Below, one piece after another: positions 1 to 8,170 of a stretch of 41,078 bases of DNA. This DNA is from a virus: positions 1-41,078 of IMG/VR virus record IMGVR_UViG_3300020462_000015; one strand, given 5' to 3'. The notes beneath the pieces are model-generated. The model searched no databases, was not told the DNA's origin, and was given only the letters and a program-made list of their open reading frames with translations. Position 1 is the stretch's first letter, and every line of letters starts with the position of its first letter. Both the position numbers and the translations under genes were made by a program.

Positions 1-447
1 ATTCACGGTTTCATCCATGTTGTAGAGCATCCCAGGTATCTGACGCATATCCTTATCAGGACTAACGATAATGTTACCAGGATATTTAGTAGCGTAGATA
101 CCCATACTATCATCAGCTTCAAGAGTTGGGAGTATTACTACTTCATACTCATCTTTGAGAGCATTGATGACACGTTTGTATCCACAAGGTTTCTTACGAT
201 TACGGTGACCTTTATAAGCAGGCATGATTTCCTTACGAAAGTTAGTACTATCACTAAAGAAAAGAACTACTTCAGGTACATCCCACATGAACTTGGTTTT
301 AATTTTATTTAGTTCACGTTTAACAGCTGAATAGGCTTCACTGAATTTGCTGACAACTACAATTACATCGTCACCAAAGTCTAGGTCAGACTCTGCACCA
401 GCGCAAGCTTTATAAACAATGTAATCGGCGTCAACATTTAGCTTCAT
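1..447 (-). CDS. T7 gp6-type 5'-3' exonuclease, 3' end outside window
   Basis: The first 149 residues are present and the frame is open to the window edge. T7 gp6 is a FEN-like nuclease that removes RNA primers and degrades host DNA for nucleotide recycling. Visible family features are an N-terminal acidic strand (NVDADYIVYKA), FFSDSTNFRKE, the block PAYKGHRNRKKPCGY, then EADDSMG and SPDKDMRQIPG, whose aspartates are the expected metal ligands. These line up with T7 gp6 (DGDWLVFQA, FTDSVNWRKE, YKANRKAVKKPVGY, EGDDVMG, SCDKDFKTIP). The ATG overlaps the stop of the preceding small gene (ATGA). It is the last gene of the replication block inside the window. The family call is secure; the missing C-terminal half cannot be judged. 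Confidence 0.9.
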   Translation of the reverse strand, partial: MKLNVDADYIVYKACAGAESDLDFGDDVIVVVSKFSEAYSAVKRELNKIKTKFMWDVPEVVLFFSDSTNFRKEIMPAYKGHRNRKKPCGYKRVINALKDEYEVVILPTLEADDSMGIYATKYPGNIIVSPDKDMRQIPGMLYNMDETVN

Positions 448-572
448 TTACCTTGTCCTCTATATTTCTTTTTACCCTTTCGTGGTTTACTATGCAAACC
501 GTTACCCTGACGTGTTTTCTTCGATGTAAAAGGTACTACGGTAATTACCCCCATCAATGACTTACTTCTCAT
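444..572 (-). CDS. Small basic hypothetical protein (42 aa)
   Basis: A 42-residue frame sits between the DNA polymerase and the gp6-like exonuclease. Its ATG overlaps the polymerase stop (TAATG) and its stop overlaps the exonuclease ATG (ATGA), the coupling seen throughout this genome. The C-terminal half is strongly basic (SKPRKGKKKYRGQGK), so it may bind nucleic acid. I do not recognise a family. The tight overlaps at both ends are the main evidence that it is real. Confidence 0.6.
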   Translation of the reverse strand: MRSKSLMGVITVVPFTSKKTRQGNGLHSKPRKGKKKYRGQGK

Positions 573-1843
573 TAGTGTGTTTCACTCCAGTTTTTTCCTT
601 GTTTTGCTTCCGCGTCGATTCTAACTCTGAGGTTGTAGTATTCTCCAGCTGCGAGACTGCTAAATACCAAGGATGTTGATAAGTCAGCTGCGTGTTCAGG
701 GGAACACTCGAATTGTAATTCGTCATGTATGAAAGCTAGTTGAGAACAATTTAAATTTAATTTTTTTATGTTTTGTTGGTTGATAACCATCCAACGTTTT
801 GCCAAGATTGCAGAGTTACCTTGAAGGCAGTAGTTCAACGCTTTATGCGGGCTATCCACCATAATTTTTCTGCCATCGATAGACTTGAGAAAACCTCGCT
901 CCGCTGCTTTCTTGATAGCCTCAAGTAATTTATCCAGCCCATCAATCGCTTGAATGTAGGCTTCTCTGATCTCTTTTCCTTTCTTCTTGGCTTTCGCGGA
1001 TGAAAGAAGTTTGTCATAGCTGTGTCCAATTTTTTCGTCACCTGCACCATACAAAAATGCGTATGAAATTGTCTTGATTTGTTTGCGAGAAACGCCCACC
1101 TTATCTGCATTTACTTGGTGTATATCTCCATTGAGGAGGATGTCTCTGTACCTATTTCCATCGTATCGGGATAGGAAATGGCTAAGCATACGAAGCTCAA
1201 TCCCAGACAAATCAGCAGCGACCATGATTTTACCCGGAGATGGTATAAAAAGTTCTCTAAATCTAGGGTCACTTGGCACTTGGGCGAGATTTGGATTTCT
1301 GTGTGCACAGCGAAAAGTGGAAGTAGCAACGGAACAATGATGATGTATTCTATTAGCAGTCGTAGATAGCTTCAGCCACGCGTTCGCGCCTTCTGATATC
1401 ATTCCAAGCATCTTCGTTATCGTCAAAATCCGCAGGAATGCAAGGGCAGTCGATGTCCCTATCTCCTTCAGTATCGGTTCGTCGATGATGGGCTTCCCAG
1501 TAGGTGTCGTCTGGGTTGGAATCCAACCATGAAATGTTTGCAGGATCCATGCTATATGATCTCTTGATGTAGGATTTAATTCTTTAAGGCGTGTAAGTGC
1601 AGCACCTTTGACATAGCCTTGGGTCCGATTATCTCGTTTAGGAGTAAATACTGGTCCGGCAACGTAAGGATGCCTGTTACGTAGTAGTTGATAAGTTTCT
1701 TCAAGCTCTTGTCTGAGAGTTGATGCAAGTTGCCATGCAGAGCGTTCATCAAAGCACCATCCATGTAATTCTTGTTTTGTGAGGATTTCCGCTGCTTCAT
1801 GTTCTAGCGCAACCCATTCAGGTATGGTTGGAAGTGTGTCCAA
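572..1843 (-). CDS. T7-type DNA polymerase, polymerase-domain polypeptide (split gene)
   Basis: This 423-residue frame carries the thumb, palm and fingers of a family A polymerase without the exonuclease. Motif A is DLSGIELR (Asp211), the O-helix is KTISYAFLYGAGDEKIG (Lys257, Tyr261, Tyr265) and motif C is FIHDELQFEC (His373, Asp374). Tyr261 matches T7 Tyr526, the residue-762 position used to classify phage polymerases. The start is a TTG with no Shine-Dalgarno sequence, and the frame begins 40 bases before the exonuclease frame ends, in the -1 frame. Translation therefore probably depends on coupling or frameshifting. The thumb segment that binds thioredoxin in T7 is only about 33 residues here (about 57-89), against roughly 70 in T7. 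Function is clear; how it is expressed is not. Confidence 0.92.
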   Translation of the reverse strand: MDTLPTIPEWVALEHEAAEILTKQELHGWCFDERSAWQLASTLRQELEETYQLLRNRHPYVAGPVFTPKRDNRTQGYVKGAALTRLKELNPTSRDHIAWILQTFHGWIPTQTTPTGKPIIDEPILKEIGTSTALAFLRILTITKMLGMISEGANAWLKLSTTANRIHHHCSVATSTFRCAHRNPNLAQVPSDPRFRELFIPSPGKIMVAADLSGIELRMLSHFLSRYDGNRYRDILLNGDIHQVNADKVGVSRKQIKTISYAFLYGAGDEKIGHSYDKLLSSAKAKKKGKEIREAYIQAIDGLDKLLEAIKKAAERGFLKSIDGRKIMVDSPHKALNYCLQGNSAILAKRWMVINQQNIKKLNLNCSQLAFIHDELQFECSPEHAADLSTSLVFSSLAAGEYYNLRVRIDAEAKQGKNWSETH

Positions 1844-2343
1844 AGTTTTTTAGTTACAGTAACGTCTTGTATCATGTAATTTTCCATTTCTGGTGTCCAT
1901 TCTTTCCAATCGGTATCTTCGCAGTAATCACCTTTATGTTCATTAAGACGGTAACCCCAAGATGCTAGTGAATGTGATCCATAAAGTTTAAGTGGCATAC
2001 CCTCCCATGTTTTTTGTTTGTCAATTTCTGTCAAGTTCGGGTGATAAAGACGGCTAAGCAAAAGAGTATCCAAGCAATCACCAATACGTCTAAACCAGGG
2101 GTAAAACTTATTGATGATAGGAATATCGTACCCAATAATGTTATGACCGATAATGTAATCAGCGTCTTCGAGTAATTGGATACCGCGTACGATAGGTTCC
2201 GTTGCTTTTCTCTCCGTTGCTGACTGAAACGATTGGTCATTAAATACCATTGTTTTTTCAGTTTGAGTGTCATAAATACAAAGGCAGTGGATTTTGGTAG
2301 CATCACGTAATAAACCGTCAGTTTCTAAATCAAAGATTAGCAT
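1804..2343 (-). CDS. T7-type DNA polymerase, 3'-5' exonuclease polypeptide (split gene)
   Basis: This 179-residue protein is the proofreading domain of a T7-type DNA polymerase. ExoI is FDLETDG, with Asp5 and Glu7 at the T7 positions. ExoII is GHNIIGYDIP, and ExoIII is YMIQDVTVTKKLW near the end. The block SHSLASWGYRL matches T7 SHALEAWGYRL. The frame stops just past ExoIII, where T7 continues into the polymerase; that continuation is in the -1 frame (572-1843). A run of six A on the coding strand (1846-1851) lies in the overlap. The start has a good ribosome site (AAGGAC, seven bases from ATG) and follows directly on the stop of the 63-aa gene upstream. Confidence 0.9.
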   Translation of the reverse strand: MLIFDLETDGLLRDATKIHCLCIYDTQTEKTMVFNDQSFQSATERKATEPIVRGIQLLEDADYIIGHNIIGYDIPIINKFYPWFRRIGDCLDTLLLSRLYHPNLTEIDKQKTWEGMPLKLYGSHSLASWGYRLNEHKGDYCEDTDWKEWTPEMENYMIQDVTVTKKLWTHFQPYLNGLR

Positions 2344-2535
2344 TCAACGTCCTTGCCAGTGATAGGTTTTATCAACAAACTTAGCACGTTTCACTTCTTC
2401 TTCAGTAGGAGGATTAGGCTTATGTAATGATAAATCAATACGAAACGGTACATTTTCTTTAATAAATTCTTCGTTCATGGCTTCGTATTCAGAAATCTGT
2501 TTCTGCGTTAAATTCTGCTGGTTCTGTAGTTTCAT
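2344..2535 (-). CDS. Hypothetical protein (63 aa) between primase-helicase and DNA polymerase
   Basis: I do not recognise a family. The protein is hydrophilic and charged (EYEAMNEEFIKENVPFRIDL, then PPTEEEVKRAKFVDKTYHWQGR). It overlaps the last 47 bases of the primase-helicase gene, and its TGA is followed directly by the exonuclease ATG. I chose the ATG at 2535 over a GTG three codons upstream; neither has a clear ribosome site. The position suggests a small replication accessory protein, but this is context only. Confidence 0.65.
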   Translation of the reverse strand: MKLQNQQNLTQKQISEYEAMNEEFIKENVPFRIDLSLHKPNPPTEEEVKRAKFVDKTYHWQGR

Positions 2536-4105
2536 TATATTCACAGGTAGATAAGTTAAACTTTAGTCTGCAAGCGACACCATCTTCGCCAGAATTTCTA
2601 TTTTTAAGGACTCTAACAATCGTTGTATTTCTATCAGATTCACTCTGCTGATCTCTTTCGAGTGCAATAACATTGTCACTGAGCTGACCAATGCTTCTAC
2701 TTCCTCGAAGGTTTCGCAGTTGCACCCTGCCGCCTTCTTCATGTGATTGTCCATTTGTGGGTGTTGTTGTGTGACATACTAAGAAAAGTGCTATACCTGT
2801 GCGTTCTACAAGTGAGCGTAACCGAGTCATAGTAACGTCAATCATTCGACGTTCATCTCCCTCAAGACCACTCATTAAGATTGATAGGTGGTCAAGGAAA
2901 ATAACTTTACAATCAAGTCCTGAGGCTAGGTATTCAATCCTGTTATAGATAATATCAGGTTCATATGAACCAAAACCGTCAAATAAGAATAAATCCCAAT
3001 CTTTTACTGTTTTATCAAATGCTTCTGTCAATTCTTCATTAGTACGTTGTTCCAAATGTAATGATTTACGTACTCCAACTGACATTAAACCTAGACCTGT
3101 TCTTCTGACACTTTCTTCAAGCGCCAGGTAACCGATCCTGACCTTTTGCTGCAATAGGTGAGCTGCAATTTCACGACAGAAGCTGGATTTTCCGATACCA
3201 GAACCTGCTGTAATCGTTGTAAGCTCCCCCAGCCTGATCCCTCGTAGTTCCTTTTCAAGTCCTTGGAATGGGTAGTCATAATCTGCTGGTGGTTGTGGTG
3301 TAGTTAATACTTCGAGTAAAGATTTTGCGTCTACAATACCATCAGGTCTGAATTCCTTACGTTTAAAGAATGCATCATCGATAGCCTTGTTATCGCCAGC
3401 TTGTAAGGCGTCTGAAAGGTCTTTGTAAGCCTCTAGACGGGCGATGTAAGCCTTGCCAGGTGGTAGTACACCTGCAGCGTCCTCAGCAGCCTTCTGACCC
3501 GGTTCATCAGAATCAAACCAAAGCAATATTTCTTCATAACCTTGAAGAAACTCTAGGTTTTTCTGTACTGCTTTCTTGGCTCCTGCCGCACCACTAGGTA
3601 ATGATACTACAGGCCAACTTGGAAATAGCTCTGCATAAGACACACAATCAAGCTCACCTTCAGTGATGATTATACGCTTACCACTGTTACTCCATAAATG
3701 TTGTCCAAAGAATGTACCAGGAGATTCTCCTTCATAAGTAAACTGCTTGTCTTTAGTTTTTATCTTAGCACCTTTTACAATGCCAGATGGATCGTGATAG
3801 TAAAACCTTAACTTGTCTCCATCACGATATATTTTAAATTTCTCACATGTTGCTTGGCTTATCTTACGTTTCTGCAGCCGTTCGGCTGAGCCTTTGATTT
3901 CCAATTTGTTATTATTGTGAATGTGTACAGGTTCCTCATCACCTTGAGTATAAGTATGACATACAAAACAATAACTGTGGTCAGTATAGATAGCATTGCC
4001 ATCTGATGATCCACAATTATCGCAAGGTCCGTGTCTTATAAACTCAGATGAGCCAGTCGATTGGTATGTTGTGGAATGATGTCCACGGTATGTTGTGTTT
4101 GTCAC
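2489..4105 (-). CDS. T7 gp4-type primase-helicase
   Basis: This protein makes RNA primers and unwinds the fork ahead of the DNA polymerase. An N-terminal zinc finger (CDNC..CFVC, Cys28, 31, 46, 49) matches T7 gp4 CDNCGSSDG. A TOPRIM primase core follows (ITEGELDC near 147, WFDSDEPG near 197). The RecA-like helicase has Walker A TAGSGIGKSS (Lys306), Walker B VIFLDHLS and the motif RGSRSIGQLSDNVIALERDQ. The C-terminus is acidic and ends in Phe (ETDF), as in T7 gp4, where that tail contacts the polymerase. There is no in-frame ATG near the 5' end. I chose GTG at 4105 (538 aa); a TTG at 4180 would add 25 residues. The 5' end overlaps endonuclease I by 62 bases or more. Confidence 0.93.
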   Translation of the reverse strand: MTNTTYRGHHSTTYQSTGSSEFIRHGPCDNCGSSDGNAIYTDHSYCFVCHTYTQGDEEPVHIHNNNKLEIKGSAERLQKRKISQATCEKFKIYRDGDKLRFYYHDPSGIVKGAKIKTKDKQFTYEGESPGTFFGQHLWSNSGKRIIITEGELDCVSYAELFPSWPVVSLPSGAAGAKKAVQKNLEFLQGYEEILLWFDSDEPGQKAAEDAAGVLPPGKAYIARLEAYKDLSDALQAGDNKAIDDAFFKRKEFRPDGIVDAKSLLEVLTTPQPPADYDYPFQGLEKELRGIRLGELTTITAGSGIGKSSFCREIAAHLLQQKVRIGYLALEESVRRTGLGLMSVGVRKSLHLEQRTNEELTEAFDKTVKDWDLFLFDGFGSYEPDIIYNRIEYLASGLDCKVIFLDHLSILMSGLEGDERRMIDVTMTRLRSLVERTGIALFLVCHTTTPTNGQSHEEGGRVQLRNLRGSRSIGQLSDNVIALERDQQSESDRNTTIVRVLKNRNSGEDGVACRLKFNLSTCEYNETTEPAEFNAETDF

Positions 4106-4397
4106 ACCATTTTGCGTATGTTGTTTTTGATCCTTTACTAATTTTATTATATGGAGACTGGAAGACCATACGTAAATCAAGTTCAGGGTGTTGTTCTTTT
4201 ACATTCTTGATCTTACGTCTATCTTCAGCTTCCCAATAACCTTTACATTCTAAATATACACCATTAGGTAATAGAAAATCAGGAGTGTAGATATGCTGAA
4301 TGATATAAGGAACCTTTGTTGATTCATACTCATATTTAACACCCAGCTCACACATAAGATCAGCAACTCGTTCTTCGAGACCTGATCGAAATGCCAT
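4044..4397 (-). CDS. T7 gp3-type endonuclease I (Holliday junction resolvase)
   Basis: The 117-residue protein matches T7 endonuclease I, which cuts branched DNA and helps break down host DNA. FRSGLEE holds the first catalytic Glu. YTPDFLLPNGVYLECKG supplies Asp40, Glu50 and Lys52 of the PD-(D/E)XK site, and EQHPELDLRMVFQSP follows as in T7. It ends at IPIDWLI and lacks the basic tail of the T7 enzyme (149 aa). The start overlaps the SSB stop (TAATG) and the 3' end overlaps the primase gene in another frame. Confidence 0.93.
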   Translation of the reverse strand: MAFRSGLEERVADLMCELGVKYEYESTKVPYIIQHIYTPDFLLPNGVYLECKGYWEAEDRRKIKNVKEQHPELDLRMVFQSPYNKISKGSKTTYAKWCDKHNIPWTSFHNIPIDWLI

Positions 4398-4969
4398 TAG
4401 AAGTCGTCTTCAACCTCCTCTTCAACAACAGTAGGTGTAACATTTGGTGCACTTTGCTTGAAACCTTTAGTAGTTCCAAATAGTGCAGCTACATCTTCAG
4501 TACTCATATCTCCTGCATCCACTCCAGCAGCACCGCTAAGTGCAACGATCTGTACTCCAAGTAGTTTAAGACTTGTACCGTAAGTAACGCCATCACGCAT
4601 CACATAAGGTTTCTGATAGAACGCTAGGTTTACCTTTGTTCCACTATAAGCAGGGATGTTTGTATCAGTAATAATTGTCCCTTCAGTGTCAACTACAGGG
4701 GGCTTTTCATCCTCAGGCCAGCTGAACTTAATTGTGTATTGTCCTTCAGATACCTCTTCCCATGGTTCAGGTCGTAGTGTTGAACGCTTAGGGTTTTTTA
4801 GTTTGGATTCGCACCATTTTAAGTTTTCTGTACGTTCTTCTTCGAGACTTTCTACTACATCTTCAGACACTAAAGCTTTTAGGCTATAGCCAAACTTAGA
4901 TGGTTTCAGTATAGCTTGGAATCCTTCAAGGACTACAGGCTGTTCAGTTTTGTGGATTGTACGTGGCAT
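4397..4969 (-). CDS. T7 gp2.5-type single-stranded DNA-binding protein
   Basis: The 190-residue protein lies directly after the RNA polymerase gene, where cyanopodoviruses carry their SSB. A mixed beta domain is followed by a disordered linker and a strongly acidic C-terminus ending in an aromatic residue (EEEVEDDF). That is the gp2.5 signature through which the protein contacts polymerase and helicase. Its primary sequence is diverged from T7, so the call rests on size, position and tail. The ATG follows one base after the RNA polymerase stop codon. Confidence 0.85.
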   Translation of the reverse strand: MPRTIHKTEQPVVLEGFQAILKPSKFGYSLKALVSEDVVESLEEERTENLKWCESKLKNPKRSTLRPEPWEEVSEGQYTIKFSWPEDEKPPVVDTEGTIITDTNIPAYSGTKVNLAFYQKPYVMRDGVTYGTSLKLLGVQIVALSGAAGVDAGDMSTEDVAALFGTTKGFKQSAPNVTPTVVEEEVEDDF

Positions 4970-7309
4970 TTAACAAAAGAAGTAAGTGGATTCAATTACG
5001 GATTCCGGTTCAAGGTCTCCAATAATCGGTGGTTCAGTCTTTGCGCCTATTTGGTCAGCAAAGTCTTGTAAGTAATTGTGTTCGGCAAATAGGTGCATAT
5101 ATGTCTCTCGTACAATTGCACTGAGAGCAGACATGTCGGTAGCACGACACAATACAGAATCATGGATGAGAGCGATCGGTGCATTGAAAGCTAATGCACT
5201 GAAGTGGAGCAAGGAAGCATCGAGTGAATGTATTAAGTTAGGTGCTGTTGCATTCTTGTGGTGTTGTTTGTCAACTTCGTCACTATCTTGTGTAGCAACT
5301 TCTAACTCACAACGACCAAGCAGTTGTAATTTAACTGTTACAACTTCTTTTTTCATAAGTTTTTGATTAACAACAAAACCTGATGGTGTAGACCAAGTTA
5401 GTTCTGTTTTACCCAAGTCAATTGCTTTAGCAACCTCCTCTTCAATCCAACTCATGACAGCCATAGGACCAGGTACGACCTCATCCATAGCATTTCTAAC
5501 AGCCTCAACAGTTTTTGTCAAGTCATCTTTATCAATCTCAATACCCTTTTCTTTTAGTGCGTCCTTGATGTACCCACGATTTGAGAAAGGTTTTGCATTA
5601 TAAGGTACGGTCATCACTACTCTTTTGACTACCTTTCTATCCATATAATTACGAATAGAATTAGGGCAGAAAGGAGTAGCAGTACGAGCGACGACAGCAT
5701 AAGCATCCTGTGGTTTATCAGATGGTATAACATTAACAAGACTAGCAGTATTCTTATCTTTAGCAAGACCTGCTAGTATCTGTAACCCGCTACAAGTAGC
5801 ATCTGTGGCTACAGGCAAACTTGTAAAATTACGATCACACTTAAGCACACAATGATAATACTCATCACATGCTGCCAAAAACTGCCATGGCTCATCAGCT
5901 ACTTCCCAGTCGTGAATGTGTAAGATAGGATCACTAGCGACACAAGATATAAGATGAGTATTATCCTTTACCCAATCTAATCTTTCTTGCATTGTAGCTT
6001 TATCTAGACCATACGTAGTTGCTACTTGAAATGCTAACCAATCTTCAGCTTCAGGAGTCATGTAAGACGGTTCAGCAAAAGACAATAAACTTTTTCCAAA
6101 GTCTGTGTCTTGTGGTGTTAAGAATGAAGGGATTGGGTAAGCTCTACCTCTGTAATCAAAAGACCAAGGAATAAAGAATTTATCTTTACTCTTAAATCTT
6201 TGTACAGCTTCCATTGTCATTCTTGTTCTACATGACTTCTTAAACTCTTGAGCTTGTAAATTGTAAACAGCAGCAGCTTGTCTGTTATAACTATGACGAG
6301 CTTCTTTATTATCTGCTATATCTACAGGCTTAGGAGGTAAGTCATGCTGAATAATAGGGAGAAACTTACCGACAGCTCGTTCCAATCTATCTAGTTCTTC
6401 CGCTACACCCACAGTGAATGGGTTTAGACGATAAGCAACCTTCTGAATTCGGTTCAAAAACTCAATAGGTCTCTCTCCCTGTATACATCCGCCCGTACCG
6501 CGTCTAACCATATCATGGCCTCTCATCACCTCATTTAGGATGTAACCGCCACATTTTTCATGTGTCCAGTCATTAGGTTCAATAAGCATTGGCCATGCAA
6601 GTGGGCTGAATAACTCAGCATCACGCATTACTGCGTCCTTGATCTCAAGAAATTCTGCAGTCGGTACAACATATTGAACACGTTTACGTCCTTCTTGTTG
6701 CATGTCTTTTGTGAACCACCCGATGCTTTGCATGATGCAGTCAAGTAACCAGCCTCCAAGTTTAATGCGATTAGCTCTGCCCCATGCATCCCATTGTTTA
6801 ACGTCATAACGATTCATCAAAGTACGGATCACAACTATTTTTTGTTGTGTACCTATTGAACGATGCCAATAGTTCTCTTTTAATACATGTAGAAGTCCTG
6901 GTGCATGTTTTTCGTAGTGTCTCATTTGACACTCTTGCTCAACAGCAATACCTATGGCATCACACACATTTACTGCTTGATTACTTTTATCTTTATATGA
7001 AAAGACTTTATCAAAAGTTAATTTAACAGCTAAAGCAGCAGCAGCAAGAGGCTCAACATCAGCAAGATACCGTTGAATCTCTTTGAATGTTTTACCTGCT
7101 TCACCTTTAGTCAACCTAGTTGTAGTATTTTCAATACGTCTAACCACAAGAGGCAACAAGGTATCAATAGAAGCAGCCCCATATACAGTAGCAGACGCAT
7201 AAGATTTACTCTCTAAATCGTAGGTGTTCTTATGTAAACGCTTGAGACCTTGTGAAATAGCATCACGCTCAAATTGGATCTGTTCGTCTATTTGTGCTGG
7301 TGTTGGCAA
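4970..7309 (-). CDS. T7-type single-subunit DNA-directed RNA polymerase
   Basis: The 779-residue enzyme transcribes the middle and late genes from phage promoters. Catalytic features are present: TDATCSGLQ (palm Asp503), VKRVVMTVPYNAKPF (Lys562, Tyr570, matching T7 Lys631 and Tyr639), NLIHSLDAS and ALIHDS (Asp717, matching T7 Asp812). It is about 100 residues shorter than T7 RNAP (883), mainly in the N-terminal part. The start is TTG, but with the best ribosome site in the window (AGAGGAGGA, spacing about six), so 7309 is well supported. The gene overlaps the end of the preceding small frame by 41 bases. One CACATTCAC repeat lies 30 bases upstream of the start. Confidence 0.96.
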   Translation of the reverse strand: MPTPAQIDEQIQFERDAISQGLKRLHKNTYDLESKSYASATVYGAASIDTLLPLVVRRIENTTTRLTKGEAGKTFKEIQRYLADVEPLAAAALAVKLTFDKVFSYKDKSNQAVNVCDAIGIAVEQECQMRHYEKHAPGLLHVLKENYWHRSIGTQQKIVVIRTLMNRYDVKQWDAWGRANRIKLGGWLLDCIMQSIGWFTKDMQQEGRKRVQYVVPTAEFLEIKDAVMRDAELFSPLAWPMLIEPNDWTHEKCGGYILNEVMRGHDMVRRGTGGCIQGERPIEFLNRIQKVAYRLNPFTVGVAEELDRLERAVGKFLPIIQHDLPPKPVDIADNKEARHSYNRQAAAVYNLQAQEFKKSCRTRMTMEAVQRFKSKDKFFIPWSFDYRGRAYPIPSFLTPQDTDFGKSLLSFAEPSYMTPEAEDWLAFQVATTYGLDKATMQERLDWVKDNTHLISCVASDPILHIHDWEVADEPWQFLAACDEYYHCVLKCDRNFTSLPVATDATCSGLQILAGLAKDKNTASLVNVIPSDKPQDAYAVVARTATPFCPNSIRNYMDRKVVKRVVMTVPYNAKPFSNRGYIKDALKEKGIEIDKDDLTKTVEAVRNAMDEVVPGPMAVMSWIEEEVAKAIDLGKTELTWSTPSGFVVNQKLMKKEVVTVKLQLLGRCELEVATQDSDEVDKQHHKNATAPNLIHSLDASLLHFSALAFNAPIALIHDSVLCRATDMSALSAIVRETYMHLFAEHNYLQDFADQIGAKTEPPIIGDLEPESVIESTYFFC

Positions 7310-7415
7310 ATAAATCCTCCTCTGCGTCCTTGTGATCGGTGAATGTGTAGCATTGAGCTAGTTCAGGATAGTCCTCACTAAACTCTTCAAACTGTTCAAT
7401 CGTAATCAGGCTCAT
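7269..7415 (-). CDS. Hypothetical acidic protein (48 aa) overlapping RNA polymerase start
   Basis: An ATG at 7415, inside the last codons of the 103-aa gene, opens a 48-residue acidic frame (TIEQFEEFSEDYPELAQCYTF) that ends 41 bases inside the RNA polymerase gene. I do not recognise a family. Overlaps at both ends suggest translational coupling to the polymerase. The extended start at 7460 would overlap its neighbour fully and is less likely. Confidence 0.5.
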   Translation of the reverse strand: MSLITIEQFEEFSEDYPELAQCYTFTDHKDAEEDLFANTSTNRRTDPI

Positions 7416-7707
7416 AATTAGGGGTGATAAAGTGTAAACTGTTTTCAGTGCAGACAACAATCTCGCTGCCTTTTAACATTAGCTTTTTAATCTTGTTATC
7501 AGCAGCATGACGTTTTTGATAGACATATTCTTTTACTTTGCCTTTAGGTGTTGTTTCTCGGATAATACAACATACAGAACTAGGTAGCTCCCAACCACTT
7601 AACTTCCAATCACAAAACTCACCATAAGTTGGTGCATAAAGGAACTCATCAGGTATTTCCTTCCATTGTTGCCAATTATTCGGCAAATAAGGTTTCTTGT
7701 TATTCAT
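7396..7707 (-). CDS. Hypothetical protein (103 aa), early region
   Basis: No family recognised. The protein is soluble and rich in aromatic residues (NNWQQWKEIPDEFLYAPTYGEF, CDWKLSGWELP), with two adjacent cysteines (VCCI) and a basic centre (KEYVYQKRHAADNKIKKLML). The ATG lies just inside the 3' end of the 53-aa gene. Length, unbroken frame and small overlaps support a real early gene, perhaps a host-takeover protein. Confidence 0.7.
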   Translation of the reverse strand: MNNKKPYLPNNWQQWKEIPDEFLYAPTYGEFCDWKLSGWELPSSVCCIIRETTPKGKVKEYVYQKRHAADNKIKKLMLKGSEIVVCTENSLHFITPNYEPDYD

Positions 7708-7861
7708 TTAGCTCTAAATAAACATCTCTTAAGTATTGTGATCCACCGGACAATTCAACTGCAGTCCATATGGCTACATCTGAATCGGGTGCTAATAAAT
7801 ATCGCACCTGACCATCTGTTGTAGTATAGCACCACGTCTTAAGATTCTGTTTCTTTAGCAT
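7700..7861 (-). CDS. Hypothetical protein (53 aa), early region
   Basis: The frame begins with ATG at 7861 inside the end of the 64-aa gene and ends 8 bases inside the next one. The product starts MLKKQNLKTWCYTTTDGQV and continues as a probable small beta protein (RYLLAPDSDVAIWTAVELSG). No family recognised. It fills a gap that would otherwise be noncoding and has the usual overlaps. Confidence 0.6.
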   Translation of the reverse strand: MLKKQNLKTWCYTTTDGQVRYLLAPDSDVAIWTAVELSGGSQYLRDVYLELNE

Positions 7862-8033
7862 TAGATTTACGTGCTTTGGTTGTTCGTTGCGTCCTTGGTT
7901 TAGGAGTTGTGAATGTGTCGCGTTCTGCTAACTCTTCATAAATTGCTGTCCATTTATGATTAGGATAGTGATGAAGAAAACATAAGATAGCGTTCTTGAT
8001 GAAGTAATCATCATCATAAGATTTAGATTGCAT
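7839..8033 (-). CDS. Hypothetical protein (64 aa), early region
   Basis: The N-terminal half looks helical (NAILCFLHHYPNHKWTAIYEEL); the C-terminal half is basic and Thr/Arg/Lys-rich (PKPRTQRTTKARKS), suggesting nucleic-acid contact. No family recognised. The gene contains one CACATTCAC repeat and one CAAGGACGC repeat, which probably act at the DNA or RNA level. Confidence 0.6.
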   Translation of the reverse strand: MQSKSYDDDYFIKNAILCFLHHYPNHKWTAIYEELAERDTFTTPKPRTQRTTKARKSNAKETES

Positions 8034-8035
8034 AG

Positions 8036-8170
8036 TTAAATGATGTCGTCTGGTTTAATGTACTGTGCCTTGAGAGCCTCTGCACGCTCCCTTAGTCTCT
8101 TTAGTTGTCTTTGTACCCACAGCGTTTGAAAGCCTGCTGTGGGCGCTTGTGGACGTGTCTCAGGTGTCAT
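8036..8170 (-). CDS. Hypothetical basic protein (44 aa)
   Basis: The ATG at 8170 overlaps the end of the 49-aa gene and the stop lies two bases before the next ATG. The sequence has a charged helix (VQRQLKRLRERAEALKAQY) ending in KPDDII. No family recognised. The tight packing is the main support. Confidence 0.5.
   Translation of the reverse strand: MTPETRPQAPTAGFQTLWVQRQLKRLRERAEALKAQYIKPDDII

Noticed and set aside
4106-4180. Extension of the primase-helicase to the TTG at 4180
   Set aside because: The extra 25 residues lie wholly inside the endonuclease gene, have no ribosome site and have no counterpart in T7 gp4; GTG at 4105 is the better choice, though not proven.
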